A stretch of DNA of 25,631 bases. It comes from Bordetella parapertussis (GTDB lineage: Bacteria > Pseudomonadota > Gammaproteobacteria > Burkholderiales > Burkholderiaceae_C). Shown here piece by piece: positions 12,635 to 21,063 of this stretch (within the stretch, counting starts at the first letter, position 1; each line of letters opens with the position of its first letter). Both the position numbers and the translations under genes were made by a program. Under the pieces are notes generated by a model. It saw only the letters and a program-made list of their open reading frames with translations. It was not told the origin of the DNA and made no database searches. The stretch is taken from assembly GCA_945899335.1 (NCBI GenBank), contig CAMDIP010000004.1, forward strand, positions 1 to 25,631. The letters run 5' to 3'.

Positions 12635-13447
12635 ATGGACCAGCAAGAAAGACAAGCCATGAACGCTCCATTGAGCTTGGCGATTAAAGCGCACGTGATT
12701 CCCCAATTGCTGAACCATTCGGCCACTGCACCCGTCGACATTGGTCTTGCCAAGCAACAAAGTGAAGTTTTGGGCAAGGCCTGCTTGTCTTTGCAGGCAA
12801 GGGAACTTGAATCCACTGTCTTGAACATGCTCGGACAAGGCTTGGGCTTGGAAACTTTGTTTTTTCGAACCATTCCGAATGCGGCGCGCTTGTTTCACGA
12901 TTGGTGGGCGCGGGATGAAATCGACTTTGTTGACGTTACCCAAGCCAGTTACCGACTGCAAGAATTGGTCTACAGCCACAGCGCCGACTTTGTGCGCTCA
13001 GGACCCAAATGCGGTGGCTTATCAAATTACAGCGCCATGTTGGTCAATACACCTAACTCGCAGCATTCGCTGGGGCTGCTCATTCTTTCGCAGTATTTCA
13101 AGCGGTATGGCTGGCACATATTGGGCGGCACCACTTGGCGCGAGCCCGACATGGCGATCATGGTGCAGTCAAGTCATGTCGATTTGATTGGTTTATCGGT
13201 ATCAGATGAAAAGCAGTTTGGCTACTTGAAGCAATTGATCGCCAATTTGCGGAAAAAGTCTCTCAACCCTGGTTTATTGGTCATGGTGGGCGGTCCGATG
13301 CTGGCCAAACATGCCAAATTGTGTGAATGGCTGGGGGCTGATTTTGCGTGTTTGCATGCCGATCAGGCGCAATTGATGGCGATGCAGCAGGTCGAGCAAG
13401 CGCGTAAGCGGATGGGTAAAGCCTCGGATTCGGCGGTTTTCAAGTGA
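12635..13447 (+). CDS. ppaA: PpaA/AerR-family cobalamin-binding transcriptional regulator
   Basis: Regulator of photosynthesis genes that works with PpsR/CrtJ; family members bind cobalamin and modulate the repressor in response to light. The 270-aa product has an N-terminal helical part with LFHDWWARDEIDFVDVT (about residues 87-102), resembling the B12-capping helix bundle. A Rossmann-like B12-binding domain follows, with NSQHSLG at 141-147: H144 and G147 keep the HxxG of the DxHxxG motif, but the aspartate is replaced by serine. GLSVS and VGGP follow at the expected places. It is divergent from bchF and followed by ppsR. ATGs at 12545 and 12659 are in frame; I prefer 12635 because 12545 lies upstream of operator C. 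None has a strong ribosome site. Confidence 0.85.
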   Translation: MDQQERQAMNAPLSLAIKAHVIPQLLNHSATAPVDIGLAKQQSEVLGKACLSLQARELESTVLNMLGQGLGLETLFFRTIPNAARLFHDWWARDEIDFVDVTQASYRLQELVYSHSADFVRSGPKCGGLSNYSAMLVNTPNSQHSLGLLILSQYFKRYGWHILGGTTWREPDMAIMVQSSHVDLIGLSVSDEKQFGYLKQLIANLRKKSLNPGLLVMVGGPMLAKHAKLCEWLGADFACLHADQAQLMAMQQVEQARKRMGKASDSAVFK

Positions 13448-13570
13448 CACTTAGCTTGGACAAACAGGCTTAGAATAGGTGTTTACCCAAAGCTTGCAGT
13501 GTGTTTCCTCTCGCCAGAAGGTTTGGCCAATGTCATTTCTATTGTTTTAACCCATTAAAGCCTTCTGATC
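13448..13570 (+). other. ppaA-ppsR intergenic region
   Basis: 123 bp. A TAGAAT at 13471-13476 resembles a -10 box, but I find no -35 at proper distance. I see no TGT-N12-ACA palindrome and no clear terminator hairpin. ppsR may be read through from ppaA, or from a weak promoter here. Confidence 0.35.
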
Positions 13571-14962
13571 TTGAAAACACCCGATTTAAGCACCTCGCAT
13601 TTACAGCAGTTGTTGCCAACTTTGGTTGACATCATGATGGTGTTAGACCGGCAATCGACTGTGCTTGAAGTGACAATATTTGGCAAAGATTTACAGCGTT
13701 TAGACAGTTCAGGATTCAAGGGTCGTTCGATCCATGACTACATCAGCCATGACAGCAAAGATAAATTTGGACTTATGTTGGCTGCGGTAGGCAAGTCTGA
13801 CGCTCCAATGTGGCGCCATGTCAATTTTTCACCTACAGCAGGCCAAGAACTGCCTTTGCAAGTCAGTTTGGTGCTCCAAGAAAAAGACGGCACGGTTTGG
13901 CTTTTCGGGCGCGATTTAAGCGGTTTGTCGCAAATGCAAAGCCGTTTGGTCGAGGCGCATCAGTCGATGGAGCGCGATTTTTTGCGCCTGCGTCACATGG
14001 AGGCGCGTTACCGGTTGTTGTTCGAGTCAGTGGCTGACCCTATGTTGGTCGTTGATGTGGCGCAACGCCGCGTCATGGAAGCCAACGGCGCTGCTCAGTT
14101 GGTATTCAAAGACCTCAGCCGCAAACTGCCGGGCAGCGATGTCGCGCAGTTGTTCGACCCCGATAAACGCGAGGCTTTGGAGGTTTTGTTGCGCCAAGCC
14201 CAAACCACGGGTCGCATGGAGTCTGGGCGGGTGCGCTACCTCAACGCAGATCGCGACTGCAATTTGCATGTGTCCATATTTGTGCAAGAGGGTGGTCCGC
14301 AATATCTGTTGCGTTTGCAAGCTCTGAGCGCGCAACAAACCAGCCACACCGAGGCCCCTGTGATCAATTGGTTCCACCATGCCTTGGACCAAGCGCCCGT
14401 GGGTTTTGTGGTGGCCGATCGCATGGGCACCATCCTTGCCAGCAACCCCGAGTTTTGCAGCATGGTGGGTGTCGCCTCGCATACGGTACTGATCAATAAA
14501 AGTTTGGAAGATTGGTTGGCCAGAGGCGGCGTAGACCTTGGCGTGCTGTTGACCAACTTGCGCCAGTCACGCACCTTGCGCAGCTTTGCCACCGATCTGC
14601 GCAGCATGGTGGGCGTGCTCATTCCGGTCGATATCGCTGCTGTGACCTTGAACGGCGACGACCCCACCTACGGCTTTTTCTTCCATCAACTGTCTGGCGC
14701 ACACGGGCGCGACGTCATGCCCGCCACCAGTGGTGGCATGGCCGACTCGGTGGCACAGTTGTCGCAGTTGGTCGGGCGTATGCCGATGAAAGAAATCGTG
14801 GGTGAAACCAGCACCATGATCGAGCGCATGTGCATACATGCTGCACTTGAACTCACCCAAAACAACCGTGCCTCGGCGGCCGAGATGCTGGGTTTGTCAC
14901 GGCAAAGCCTGTATGTGAAGTTGCACCGTTATGGCATGGTTGCCGAAGACGAGTCAGAGTAA
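13571..14962 (+). CDS. ppsR: Transcriptional repressor PpsR/CrtJ
   Basis: Aerobic/high-light repressor of bch, crt and antenna genes that binds TGT-N12-ACA sites. The 463-aa length nearly equals that of Rhodobacter PpsR (464). An N-terminal PAS-like domain (about 10-120) is followed by a linker helix (about 120-147), PAS1 (about 147-255), PAS2 (about 265-380) and a C-terminal Fis-type helix-turn-helix, with ASAAEMLGLSRQSLYVKLHR at about 434-453. C421 just before the HTH corresponds in position to the redox-active Cys424 of R. sphaeroides PpsR; other cysteines are C230 and C296. The start is TTG at 13571: an in-frame stop lies 13 nt upstream and no ATG is available before the first PAS domain. 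The rare start may keep the repressor level low (inference). Confidence 0.93.
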   Translation: MKTPDLSTSHLQQLLPTLVDIMMVLDRQSTVLEVTIFGKDLQRLDSSGFKGRSIHDYISHDSKDKFGLMLAAVGKSDAPMWRHVNFSPTAGQELPLQVSLVLQEKDGTVWLFGRDLSGLSQMQSRLVEAHQSMERDFLRLRHMEARYRLLFESVADPMLVVDVAQRRVMEANGAAQLVFKDLSRKLPGSDVAQLFDPDKREALEVLLRQAQTTGRMESGRVRYLNADRDCNLHVSIFVQEGGPQYLLRLQALSAQQTSHTEAPVINWFHHALDQAPVGFVVADRMGTILASNPEFCSMVGVASHTVLINKSLEDWLARGGVDLGVLLTNLRQSRTLRSFATDLRSMVGVLIPVDIAAVTLNGDDPTYGFFFHQLSGAHGRDVMPATSGGMADSVAQLSQLVGRMPMKEIVGETSTMIERMCIHAALELTQNNRASAAEMLGLSRQSLYVKLHRYGMVAEDESE

Positions 14963-14983
14963 ACCCTAGGCCATGCAAAAAAG

Positions 14984-15001
14984 CGTCAACTTAGATTGAC
15001 A
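14984..15001. promoter_or_regulatory. Candidate PpsR/CrtJ operator D (bchG promoter)
   Basis: CGTCAACTTAGATTGACA fits YGT-N12-ACA with arms GTCAA/TTGAC, almost the same as operator A. A further half-site TGTCAA begins at 15010, 8 bp after this operator, but its second arm is not conserved and would fall on the bchG start codon. Confidence 0.72.
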
Positions 15002-15024
15002 TTTGTTTCTGTCAAATGAAAAAT
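14996..15024 (+). promoter_or_regulatory. Candidate bchG promoter overlapping operator D
   Basis: TTGACA at 14996-15001, 17-bp spacer, AAAAAT at 15019-15024 (4/6 of the -10 consensus). Transcription would begin near 15031, at the second possible start codon, implying a leaderless or nearly leaderless message. Speculative. Confidence 0.4.
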
Positions 15025-16000
15025 GGGAAGTATGGCGCTTCCCCAACCTTCCGCTGTTTTACAACTTCTCAAGCCCGTCACTTGGTTCCCGCCCATGTGG
15101 GCATTTGCTTGTGGCGCGGTGTCTTCTGGGCAATCGTTTGGTGAGCATTGGCTACTCATCCTGAGTGGCATGGTGTTGGCGGGCCCCATGGTCTGCGCTT
15201 GCAGTCAAGCGGTGAACGATTGGTTTGACCGCCACGTTGACGCCATCAACGAACCTCAGCGGCCCATTCCTTCGGGGCGCATTCCTGGGCGCTGGGGCTT
15301 GTACATCGCCATCGTTTGGACTTTGTTGTCCATGCTTTGGGCTTGGCAGCTAGGCACTTGGGCATTTCGTGCCACTTTGCTGGCGCTGGCCTTGGCGTGG
15401 GCCTACAGCGCACCCCCTTTTCGCCTCAAAAAAGATGGTTGGATTGGCAACGCCGCTTGTGCGCTCAGTTACGAGGGTTTGGCATGGATCACAGGCGCTG
15501 CGGTCATGTTGGGTGGCGCCATGCCTGACGCCCACATCATCACCTTGGCGCTGCTCTACAGCTTGGCAGCCCACGGCATCATGACTTTGAACGACTTCAA
15601 AGCCATCGAAGGCGACCGACAAATGGGTATTTGGTCATTGCCGGTACAACTCGGCGTCAAGGGCGCGGCGGGTACCGCTTGCTGGGTCATGTTGCTGCCC
15701 CAATTTGTGGTGGTGGCTTTGTTGCTGTATTGGGGTTTGTTGCCTTACGCGGTGGCGGTGTTGCTGCTGATTTACGCGCAAACCCCTTTGATGATGCGTT
15801 TCATGCGCGACCCAGTGGGCCGCGCTTTAAGCCTCAGCGCTTTCGGTGTGCCCTTACTGGTGGCCGGCATGATGGTCAGTGCATTTGCTTGGCGCAACGC
15901 CCCCCAACACGTTCTTACATCTCAGGCCAATGCCATCCCTTTTTCTTTTTCTATAGCGCAATCTATTCAGGAGCACTCTCATGCAAAACTTGACTTATGA
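15023..16000 (+). CDS. bchG: Bacteriochlorophyll synthase BchG
   Basis: UbiA-family prenyltransferase that esterifies bacteriochlorophyllide a with geranylgeranyl or phytyl diphosphate in the membrane. The two aspartate motifs are clear: NDWFDRHVDAINEPQRPIPS near residues 65-84 and NDFKAIEGDRQMG near 190-202. About eight to nine hydrophobic helices are seen. KPVTWFPPMWAFACGAVSSG near the N-terminus is typical. Two ATGs compete: 15023 (325 aa) and 15032 (322 aa, MALPQPSAV...), the latter closer to the usual family N-terminus. Neither has a well-spaced ribosome site. The C-terminus overlaps bchP by 20 nt, so the two are co-transcribed. Confidence 0.95.
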   Translation: MGSMALPQPSAVLQLLKPVTWFPPMWAFACGAVSSGQSFGEHWLLILSGMVLAGPMVCACSQAVNDWFDRHVDAINEPQRPIPSGRIPGRWGLYIAIVWTLLSMLWAWQLGTWAFRATLLALALAWAYSAPPFRLKKDGWIGNAACALSYEGLAWITGAAVMLGGAMPDAHIITLALLYSLAAHGIMTLNDFKAIEGDRQMGIWSLPVQLGVKGAAGTACWVMLLPQFVVVALLLYWGLLPYAVAVLLLIYAQTPLMMRFMRDPVGRALSLSAFGVPLLVAGMMVSAFAWRNAPQHVLTSQANAIPFSFSIAQSIQEHSHAKLDL

Positions 16001-17180
16001 CGTGGTGGTGGTTGGTGGCGGGCCAGCTGGCGCCACCGCCGCCGATGACTTGGCCAAACTGGGCCGCCATGTGCTGTTGCTCGACAGGCAAGGGCGCATC
16101 AAGCCCTGCGGCGGCGCGATTCCGCCGCGTCTGATCAAAGACTTCGCGATCCCCGATGAGCTCTTGGTGGCCAAAGCACGGGCGGCTCGCATGGTGTCGC
16201 CCAAAGACAAGAAAGTGGACATCCCTATCGAAGGTGGCTTTGTGGGCATGGTCAACCGCGACCAGTTCGACGAATGGTTGCGTGTGCGAGCAGAAAACCA
16301 CGGCGCGGTGCGTCAGCGAGGTATTTTTGACAAACTCAGCCGCGACGAAGATGGTATTAGCCGTGTGCACTTCACCATTCGCACCGACGACGGCATGGAA
16401 AAAGCCGCCAGTGTGCGAGGCCGTTGCATCATTGGTGCCGATGGCGCTCGCTCTGAAGTGGCGCGTCAATCCGTGCCTGGTGCAGAAAAAACCAAGTATG
16501 TGTTTGCCTATCATGAGATTGTCAAAACACCCGAGAACATGGTGCAAACCGAGTCAGATCCCTCGCGTTGTGATGTGTACTACCGAGGCAGTTTGTCGCC
16601 CGATTTTTACGGCTGGGTGTTCCCCCATGGCGACACCATGAGTGTGGGTACGGGCAGCGCGGACAAAGGTTTTTCGCTGCGCGGAGCGGTGGGGCGCTTG
16701 CGCGATGCCGCAGGTTTGCAAAACGCCACGGTATTGCGCCGCGAAGGTGCGCCCTTGCCCATGAAACCCTTGCCCCGCTGGGACAACGGCCGCGATGTGG
16801 TGTTGGCGGGAGATGCAGCAGGCGTGGTCGCACCGGCGTCGGGTGAGGGCATTTACTACGCCATGCTGGGCGGCAGGTTGGCAGCGGATGCTGCCCACGC
16901 TTGCCTGACACAACGCAATCCAGCGGCCTTGAAGCAAGCCCGTAAGCGCTTCATGAAGGACCACGGTACTGTGTTTTTGGTGCTGGGCATCATGCAATAT
17001 TTTTGGTACAGCACCGACAAACGCCGCGAAAGTTTTGTCAAGATGTGCGAAGACAAAGACGTGCAAAAACTCACTTTTGACTCTTATATGAACAAAAAGC
17101 TAGAGCGTAAAAAACCCATGGCCCACGTGAAGATTTTCTTCAAGGACATGGCGCATTTGATGGGCATGGCCAAGACCTGA
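15981..17180 (+). CDS. bchP: Geranylgeranyl (bacterio)chlorophyll reductase BchP
   Basis: FAD-dependent enzyme reducing three double bonds of the geranylgeranyl tail to phytyl. The 399-aa protein starts with a Rossmann motif VVVVGGGPAG at residues 8-17, then IKPCGGAIPPRLI (about 40-52), a family signature. The second flavin motif VVLAGDAAGVVAPASGEGI is near 273-291. AGGAG at 15969-15973, 7 nt before the ATG, inside bchG, supports the start. The 3' end faces bchO, with palindromic repeats between them that may end transcription. Confidence 0.96.
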   Translation: MQNLTYDVVVVGGGPAGATAADDLAKLGRHVLLLDRQGRIKPCGGAIPPRLIKDFAIPDELLVAKARAARMVSPKDKKVDIPIEGGFVGMVNRDQFDEWLRVRAENHGAVRQRGIFDKLSRDEDGISRVHFTIRTDDGMEKAASVRGRCIIGADGARSEVARQSVPGAEKTKYVFAYHEIVKTPENMVQTESDPSRCDVYYRGSLSPDFYGWVFPHGDTMSVGTGSADKGFSLRGAVGRLRDAAGLQNATVLRREGAPLPMKPLPRWDNGRDVVLAGDAAGVVAPASGEGIYYAMLGGRLAADAAHACLTQRNPAALKQARKRFMKDHGTVFLVLGIMQYFWYSTDKRRESFVKMCEDKDVQKLTFDSYMNKKLERKKPMAHVKIFFKDMAHLMGMAKT

Positions 17181-17186
17181 CTGCTT

Positions 17187-17246
17187 CGTCACTGCGTTCC
17201 TCGCAGTGACGTGTGGGGTCGTCATTGTGAGCGCAGCGAAGCAATC
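17187..17246. repeat. Inverted pair of small palindromic (REP-like) repeats between bchP and bchO
   Basis: Copy 1 contains a perfect 10-bp hairpin, CGTCACTGCG (17187-17196), 5-nt loop, CGCAGTGACG (17202-17211), flanked on the left by CTGCTT. Copy 2 (17220-17246) begins CGTCATTGTGAGCGCAGCG and ends GAAGCAATC, which is the reverse-oriented counterpart of copy 1 with some differences. The motif resembles the widespread CGTCATTGCGAGCG...GAAGCAATC dispersed repeats of many proteobacteria (recalled, not searched). Being between convergent genes it could serve as a two-way terminator, although a T-run is lacking on the plus strand apart from TTTT at 17247-17250. Confidence 0.75.
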
Positions 17247-18091
17247 TTTTGCAAAAACTCTAAGGTTTGCAAAGGTACTTCTTCGTGTACCAAATGCCCA
17301 TACCCCACCCAAGTCTCCAAGTGGCCGTTTGAAAGCAAGGCCAGCGCTTGCTGGGCTTGCGCGGGGGGCACGGCGCGGTCGTTGGCGCCGACCAAGATAT
17401 GCACAGGGCAGCGCAATTGGCGCAGCATGGACGGACCTACAGACAGATCCCAAGCCGCCATCATTTTCAAAGCACCTTGGGCATGCTCGGGGCTGGCTAC
17501 CAACGTCGCGTAAAGCGCTTTTCCCGTCTCGTCCAGCACCGAACCGGTGCTCTCTAGCAATTTGTCCAACATGCCGGGGGAACTGGCTTGCTTGGCAAAC
17601 CATTGCGGTACGTGGGAGGTCAGTGCCAAGAGCTTGGCGGTGGGCGGAAACAGCAAACCCGCCAAACCTGGCAGGGGCAACCAAGCGGGGTTGATGCCGA
17701 TCAGCGCTTGGGGTGTGAGGCGGTGGTCGACCACCATACGCGCAGCAATCGCCGCGCCTGCCGAGTGTCCAATGAACACGTCCACTGCTACTTCAAGTGT
17801 TTGCATCAAAGCATGCAAGCTGGAGGCCATGCCGCTCATGGACATGCCTTGGCCCGCCGCCAGCGAGCTGAAGCCATGGCCAGGCAGATCGACCACCCAC
17901 ACCTGTGCGTGTTCGGCCAAAGGCCAGAGCAAATCGCGCCATGTGTGGCCTGACGCGCCGGTACCGTGGATGAGCAAAACCTTGGGTCCTTGCTGACCGG
18001 CTTGTTGCACATGCCAGCGCACACCACCTGCCTCTACAAACCGGCTGCGGTCCGCGTGTGGCCAATCGTGGTGATGCGCTTGCCAGTCCAC
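17222..18091 (-). CDS. bchO: Mg-chelatase-associated alpha/beta hydrolase BchO
   Basis: Putative alpha/beta-fold hydrolase found next to bchID in purple bacteria; its substrate is unknown. The 289-aa protein has LLIHGTGASGHTW (about 39-51, oxyanion region), the nucleophile elbow GHSAG at 108-112 (S110), and probable triad partners D238 (in GANDRAVP) and H266 (in GYGHLVHEE). It starts with GTG at 18091, 9 nt after the bchD stop. The last residues, IASLRSQ, and the stop codon lie within the palindromic repeat at 17220-17246, so the tail is probably repeat-derived and not functionally important. Confidence 0.93.
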   Translation of the reverse strand: MDWQAHHHDWPHADRSRFVEAGGVRWHVQQAGQQGPKVLLIHGTGASGHTWRDLLWPLAEHAQVWVVDLPGHGFSSLAAGQGMSMSGMASSLHALMQTLEVAVDVFIGHSAGAAIAARMVVDHRLTPQALIGINPAWLPLPGLAGLLFPPTAKLLALTSHVPQWFAKQASSPGMLDKLLESTGSVLDETGKALYATLVASPEHAQGALKMMAAWDLSVGPSMLRQLRCPVHILVGANDRAVPPAQAQQALALLSNGHLETWVGYGHLVHEEVPLQTLEFLQKIASLRSQ

Positions 18092-18100
18092 GGCTGCGGT

Positions 18101-19981
18101 CTAGTTGGACAGCTTCGCCCTGTCGGGCTCGCTGTGACGGGTGGCAGCTTGCACCACTTGCGCCATGCGCTGGCTGTTGGCTTGGGGCAATGGCACATAG
18201 CGTGCGCCCATGGCCTGCGCCAGTTGCTCGGCTTGCGGTTCAGGTCGGGCTGAGGTGTCTATCCAAATGCTTTGCAAACCTTGCGAACGCCAGGCATTGG
18301 CCAGCGACAGGGATTCTTGAAAAGCTTGCGCCCGTCCACCACTGCCTTGCAAGCTGACATTGGCGCGGCCATCGCACAGCATCACAAGGCTGGGGGTGAC
18401 GCCCAAGCGGCGCTGTTGCAAGGCGAGTTCCAGCGCCAATTTCATGGCATGGGGCAAGGGGGTGCCGCCGCCACCGGGCAAACCGGCCAAGCTGCGCTTG
18501 GCGCGAACCAGGGACTTGGTAGGCGGCAACAACACTTCGGCTTGGGTACCCCGAAAACCCACCACACAAACCTGATCGCGCCGCGCATACGACTGCGCCA
18601 GCAGCAACTCCACTGCGCCTTTGGCCTCGGCCAAGCGGTGCAGCGCCGCCGAACCCGAGGCGTCAATGGCAAAAATCAAACAGGTTTGGGTGCGCTCAGC
18701 AAAGCGGTGGATGTGGAAGTCTTCGGCACGAATGGCCAAACGACTGGCAGCACCCAGTGAAGAAGCCAAAGGCGCACGCAGCTTTTGTCGCGGCGCTGCG
18801 TGTCCCAGGGTTGCCAATACGTGCAAGCGGGCGCCTTGGCGCGGCAGCCCAGGGCGGGGCGGCAGGGGCGAGCCTCGGCTGCGGCTTTGTCGCACATCAC
18901 CACTGCGGCTTTGGCCACCCCCCTTGATTTGGGTTTTGCTGCTTAGGGCCAACTGGGCTAAAACATCTGGCGGCAAACTTGCCAAGGCGGCTTCCAACAG
19001 CAACTCGCCCATGTTTTGCGGCGGCGTGTCTTCTTCGGTTGAATCGGGCGAGTCAGGTGGCTGCTCGGTGTCGGACGGCTGCTCGTTATCAGGCGGCGCC
19101 GGTTCATCTTGGGGTGGTTCAGGCATTTCGGGCTGGGGCTCCAGCGGCTCTTGGGCTTGTTCAGGCGGCGCTTCTTGCTCGGGCGGTGCGGGCATCTGGG
19201 TGGCACGTGGAGTAAGGCACAAACGGGCAGCGCGACCCAAGTCTTGCTCTTGCACCTCATCGCTTTCACGCAGCGCAGCCAGCACACAAGCCAAGCGCAC
19301 ACAGGCCAAAGGGCCACGAAGGCTGGCGATGCCCATGGCCTGTGCCATCTGGGTGATGGCCTGTATTTGTTCGTCATTCAAACGCAGTGTGCGCAAACGT
19401 CTAATAATGTTTTGACGCTCTTCGTCGGCCTCCTCATCGGGGCTGCACAGCACACCGATGAGTCCCAACACCTCGTCGCTGGCCTGCGCTTGTCGACCAA
19501 GGTGGCGCAAGTCCAGCCAAATGCCAAGACGCTCTTGCAAGGTTTCGGCCATGGCAGGCTCGTCCTCCAAGGCTTCATCCAAGGCGATCAGGCCCAGCCG
19601 TGCGTCTTGGGTGTCGCCGCCGCCATGGGGTGTGACGCGACCGCTGTCGAGCACCTGCGCCAGAATGGCTGCAGCTTCATTGGCCATGCGTTCGGCCATA
19701 GGGGCTACCAAAAGGGACTGATCAGACTGCGCCAGCAAACCCGCCTGTGTGACGGGGCGGCCGGTGTTCAAAGTAGCGCTCAAGTCCAAGCCACCCAACA
19801 GGCGCTCGCTGTCGATGTTGTTGGGCAAACGCCGTACCCCAGGACGCAGGTGTTGCAGCAATGTCAGCCATTCGTCGCGCACCGGTCCGTGCGGTGAGCG
19901 CAGCCAAATGCCACGCAAACCCACAGGGTCGATATGCAGGGCCGCCAGCGCCCACAGCGCATCGTCCCAAGCCAGGTTCAC
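18101..19981 (-). CDS. bchD: Mg-chelatase subunit BchD
   Basis: AAA-like plus integrin-type subunit that pairs with BchI hexamers to drive Mg insertion by BchH. The 626-aa protein has a degenerate ATPase domain (about 1-255), a strikingly Pro/Glu/Asp/Gln-rich linker (about 263-323), a basic Arg/Gly/Ser stretch (about 350-385) and a C-terminal VWA domain with the MIDAS motif DASGS at 440-444 and GGTPLP near residue 520. The start is GTG at 19979-19981, overlapping the bchI stop as GTGA. The linker type is known for BchD/ChlD; its length is normal for the family. Confidence 0.96.
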   Translation of the reverse strand: MNLAWDDALWALAALHIDPVGLRGIWLRSPHGPVRDEWLTLLQHLRPGVRRLPNNIDSERLLGGLDLSATLNTGRPVTQAGLLAQSDQSLLVAPMAERMANEAAAILAQVLDSGRVTPHGGGDTQDARLGLIALDEALEDEPAMAETLQERLGIWLDLRHLGRQAQASDEVLGLIGVLCSPDEEADEERQNIIRRLRTLRLNDEQIQAITQMAQAMGIASLRGPLACVRLACVLAALRESDEVQEQDLGRAARLCLTPRATQMPAPPEQEAPPEQAQEPLEPQPEMPEPPQDEPAPPDNEQPSDTEQPPDSPDSTEEDTPPQNMGELLLEAALASLPPDVLAQLALSSKTQIKGGGQSRSGDVRQSRSRGSPLPPRPGLPRQGARLHVLATLGHAAPRQKLRAPLASSLGAASRLAIRAEDFHIHRFAERTQTCLIFAIDASGSAALHRLAEAKGAVELLLAQSYARRDQVCVVGFRGTQAEVLLPPTKSLVRAKRSLAGLPGGGGTPLPHAMKLALELALQQRRLGVTPSLVMLCDGRANVSLQGSGGRAQAFQESLSLANAWRSQGLQSIWIDTSARPEPQAEQLAQAMGARYVPLPQANSQRMAQVVQAATRHSEPDRAKLSN

Positions 19982-21006
19982 GCGCCCAACACCTCGGTGA
20001 GGGCACGTTCAACACGGGTGCCAGACCCTGTGTCATCCAAGGGGTTACGGCGCAGTCGGTGGCGCAGTGCCATGGGGGCTACGGTGCGCAAATGCGCAGG
20101 TGTGGCAGCTTTGTGGCCTTGCATTGCGGCCAGCGAACGGCAAGCCCGCATGAGGGTAAGTTCGGCGCGCAAGCCATCGGTACCCAGCGCTTGGCACAGC
20201 TGCGCGCACAGTCGAAGCAAATCGTCGCCTACCTTGACCTTGTCGAGCAACTTGCGGGCTTTCAAAATATGTTCGCGTAAGCCCTCGTTTTGCGTTGCCC
20301 ATTCATCGCGAAAGCCTTGCGGGTCGCGCTCAAAAGCGTCGCGGCGTTTGATGACGGCAATGCGTTGGTCAATGTCTTGCGGTGTACGTACCTCTACCGA
20401 CAAACCAAATCGGTCTAGCAATTGAGGGCGCAACTCGCCTTCTTCGGGGTTGCCGCTGCCCACCAGTACAAAGCGAGCGGGGTGGCGCACAGACAGCCCT
20501 TCGCGCTCAACCACGTTTTCACCAGAGGCAGCTACATCAATTAGCAAATCGACCAAGTGGTCTTCCAGCAGATTCACCTCGTCGATGTACAAAAAACCAC
20601 GGTTGGCTTGCGCCAACAAGCCGGGTGAAAACGCTTTCACGCCTTGGCTCAGGGCTTTTTCTAAATCAAGCGCTCCGACCACGCGGTCTTCGCTGGCACC
20701 CAGTGGCAAATCGACCACGGGCACAGGGCGGGTTTCGGTTTTGGGGCGTTTGCCCGTGGCTTTGAGGCTGGTGCAATCGGTACAGGTAGCACCGCTGCTG
20801 GCGGGGTCGCAACCATAGCGACAACCTACCACCACTTGCAGGGGGGGGAGCAAATCGGCCAGCGCCCGTACCGCGGTGGATTTGCCGGTTCCTCGGTCAC
20901 CCAGCGCCAAAATGCCGCCGACCTTGGGGTCGATGGCGACAATTTGGATAGCGAGTTTCATTTCGTCTTGGCCGACGATGGCGGAGAAGGGGAAGGGAAT
21001 AGCCAT
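19978..21006 (-). CDS. bchI: Mg-chelatase ATPase subunit BchI
   Basis: AAA+ motor of magnesium chelatase. The 342-aa sequence shows Walker A GDRGTGKST at 36-44, a four-cysteine insert (C62, C66, C75, C78), Walker B FLYIDEVNLL with LLEDHLVDLLIDVAASGENVVEREG after it, and sensor-1 region FVLVGSGNPEEGELRPQLLDRFGL. It lies 57 bp after bchH and overlaps bchD by 4 nt. No separate promoter is evident in the gap, so transcription from bchH is likely. Confidence 0.98.
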   Translation of the reverse strand: MAIPFPFSAIVGQDEMKLAIQIVAIDPKVGGILALGDRGTGKSTAVRALADLLPPLQVVVGCRYGCDPASSGATCTDCTSLKATGKRPKTETRPVPVVDLPLGASEDRVVGALDLEKALSQGVKAFSPGLLAQANRGFLYIDEVNLLEDHLVDLLIDVAASGENVVEREGLSVRHPARFVLVGSGNPEEGELRPQLLDRFGLSVEVRTPQDIDQRIAVIKRRDAFERDPQGFRDEWATQNEGLREHILKARKLLDKVKVGDDLLRLCAQLCQALGTDGLRAELTLMRACRSLAAMQGHKAATPAHLRTVAPMALRHRLRRNPLDDTGSGTRVERALTEVLGA

Positions 21007-21063
21007 GGCGTGATCTTAAGCAATGCGCCAGCACGGGCGGCTGAACGTCAATAGGGTGCTCTC

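Noticed and set aside
18621..19415. 264-codon plus-strand frame rich in Gly/Ser
   Set aside because: It mirrors the Pro/Glu-rich linker of bchD on the opposite strand; low complexity explains it.
21007..21063. PpsR-like half-site (TTGACG on the minus strand) before bchI
   Set aside because: No second arm at the correct distance, and no matching -10 box.
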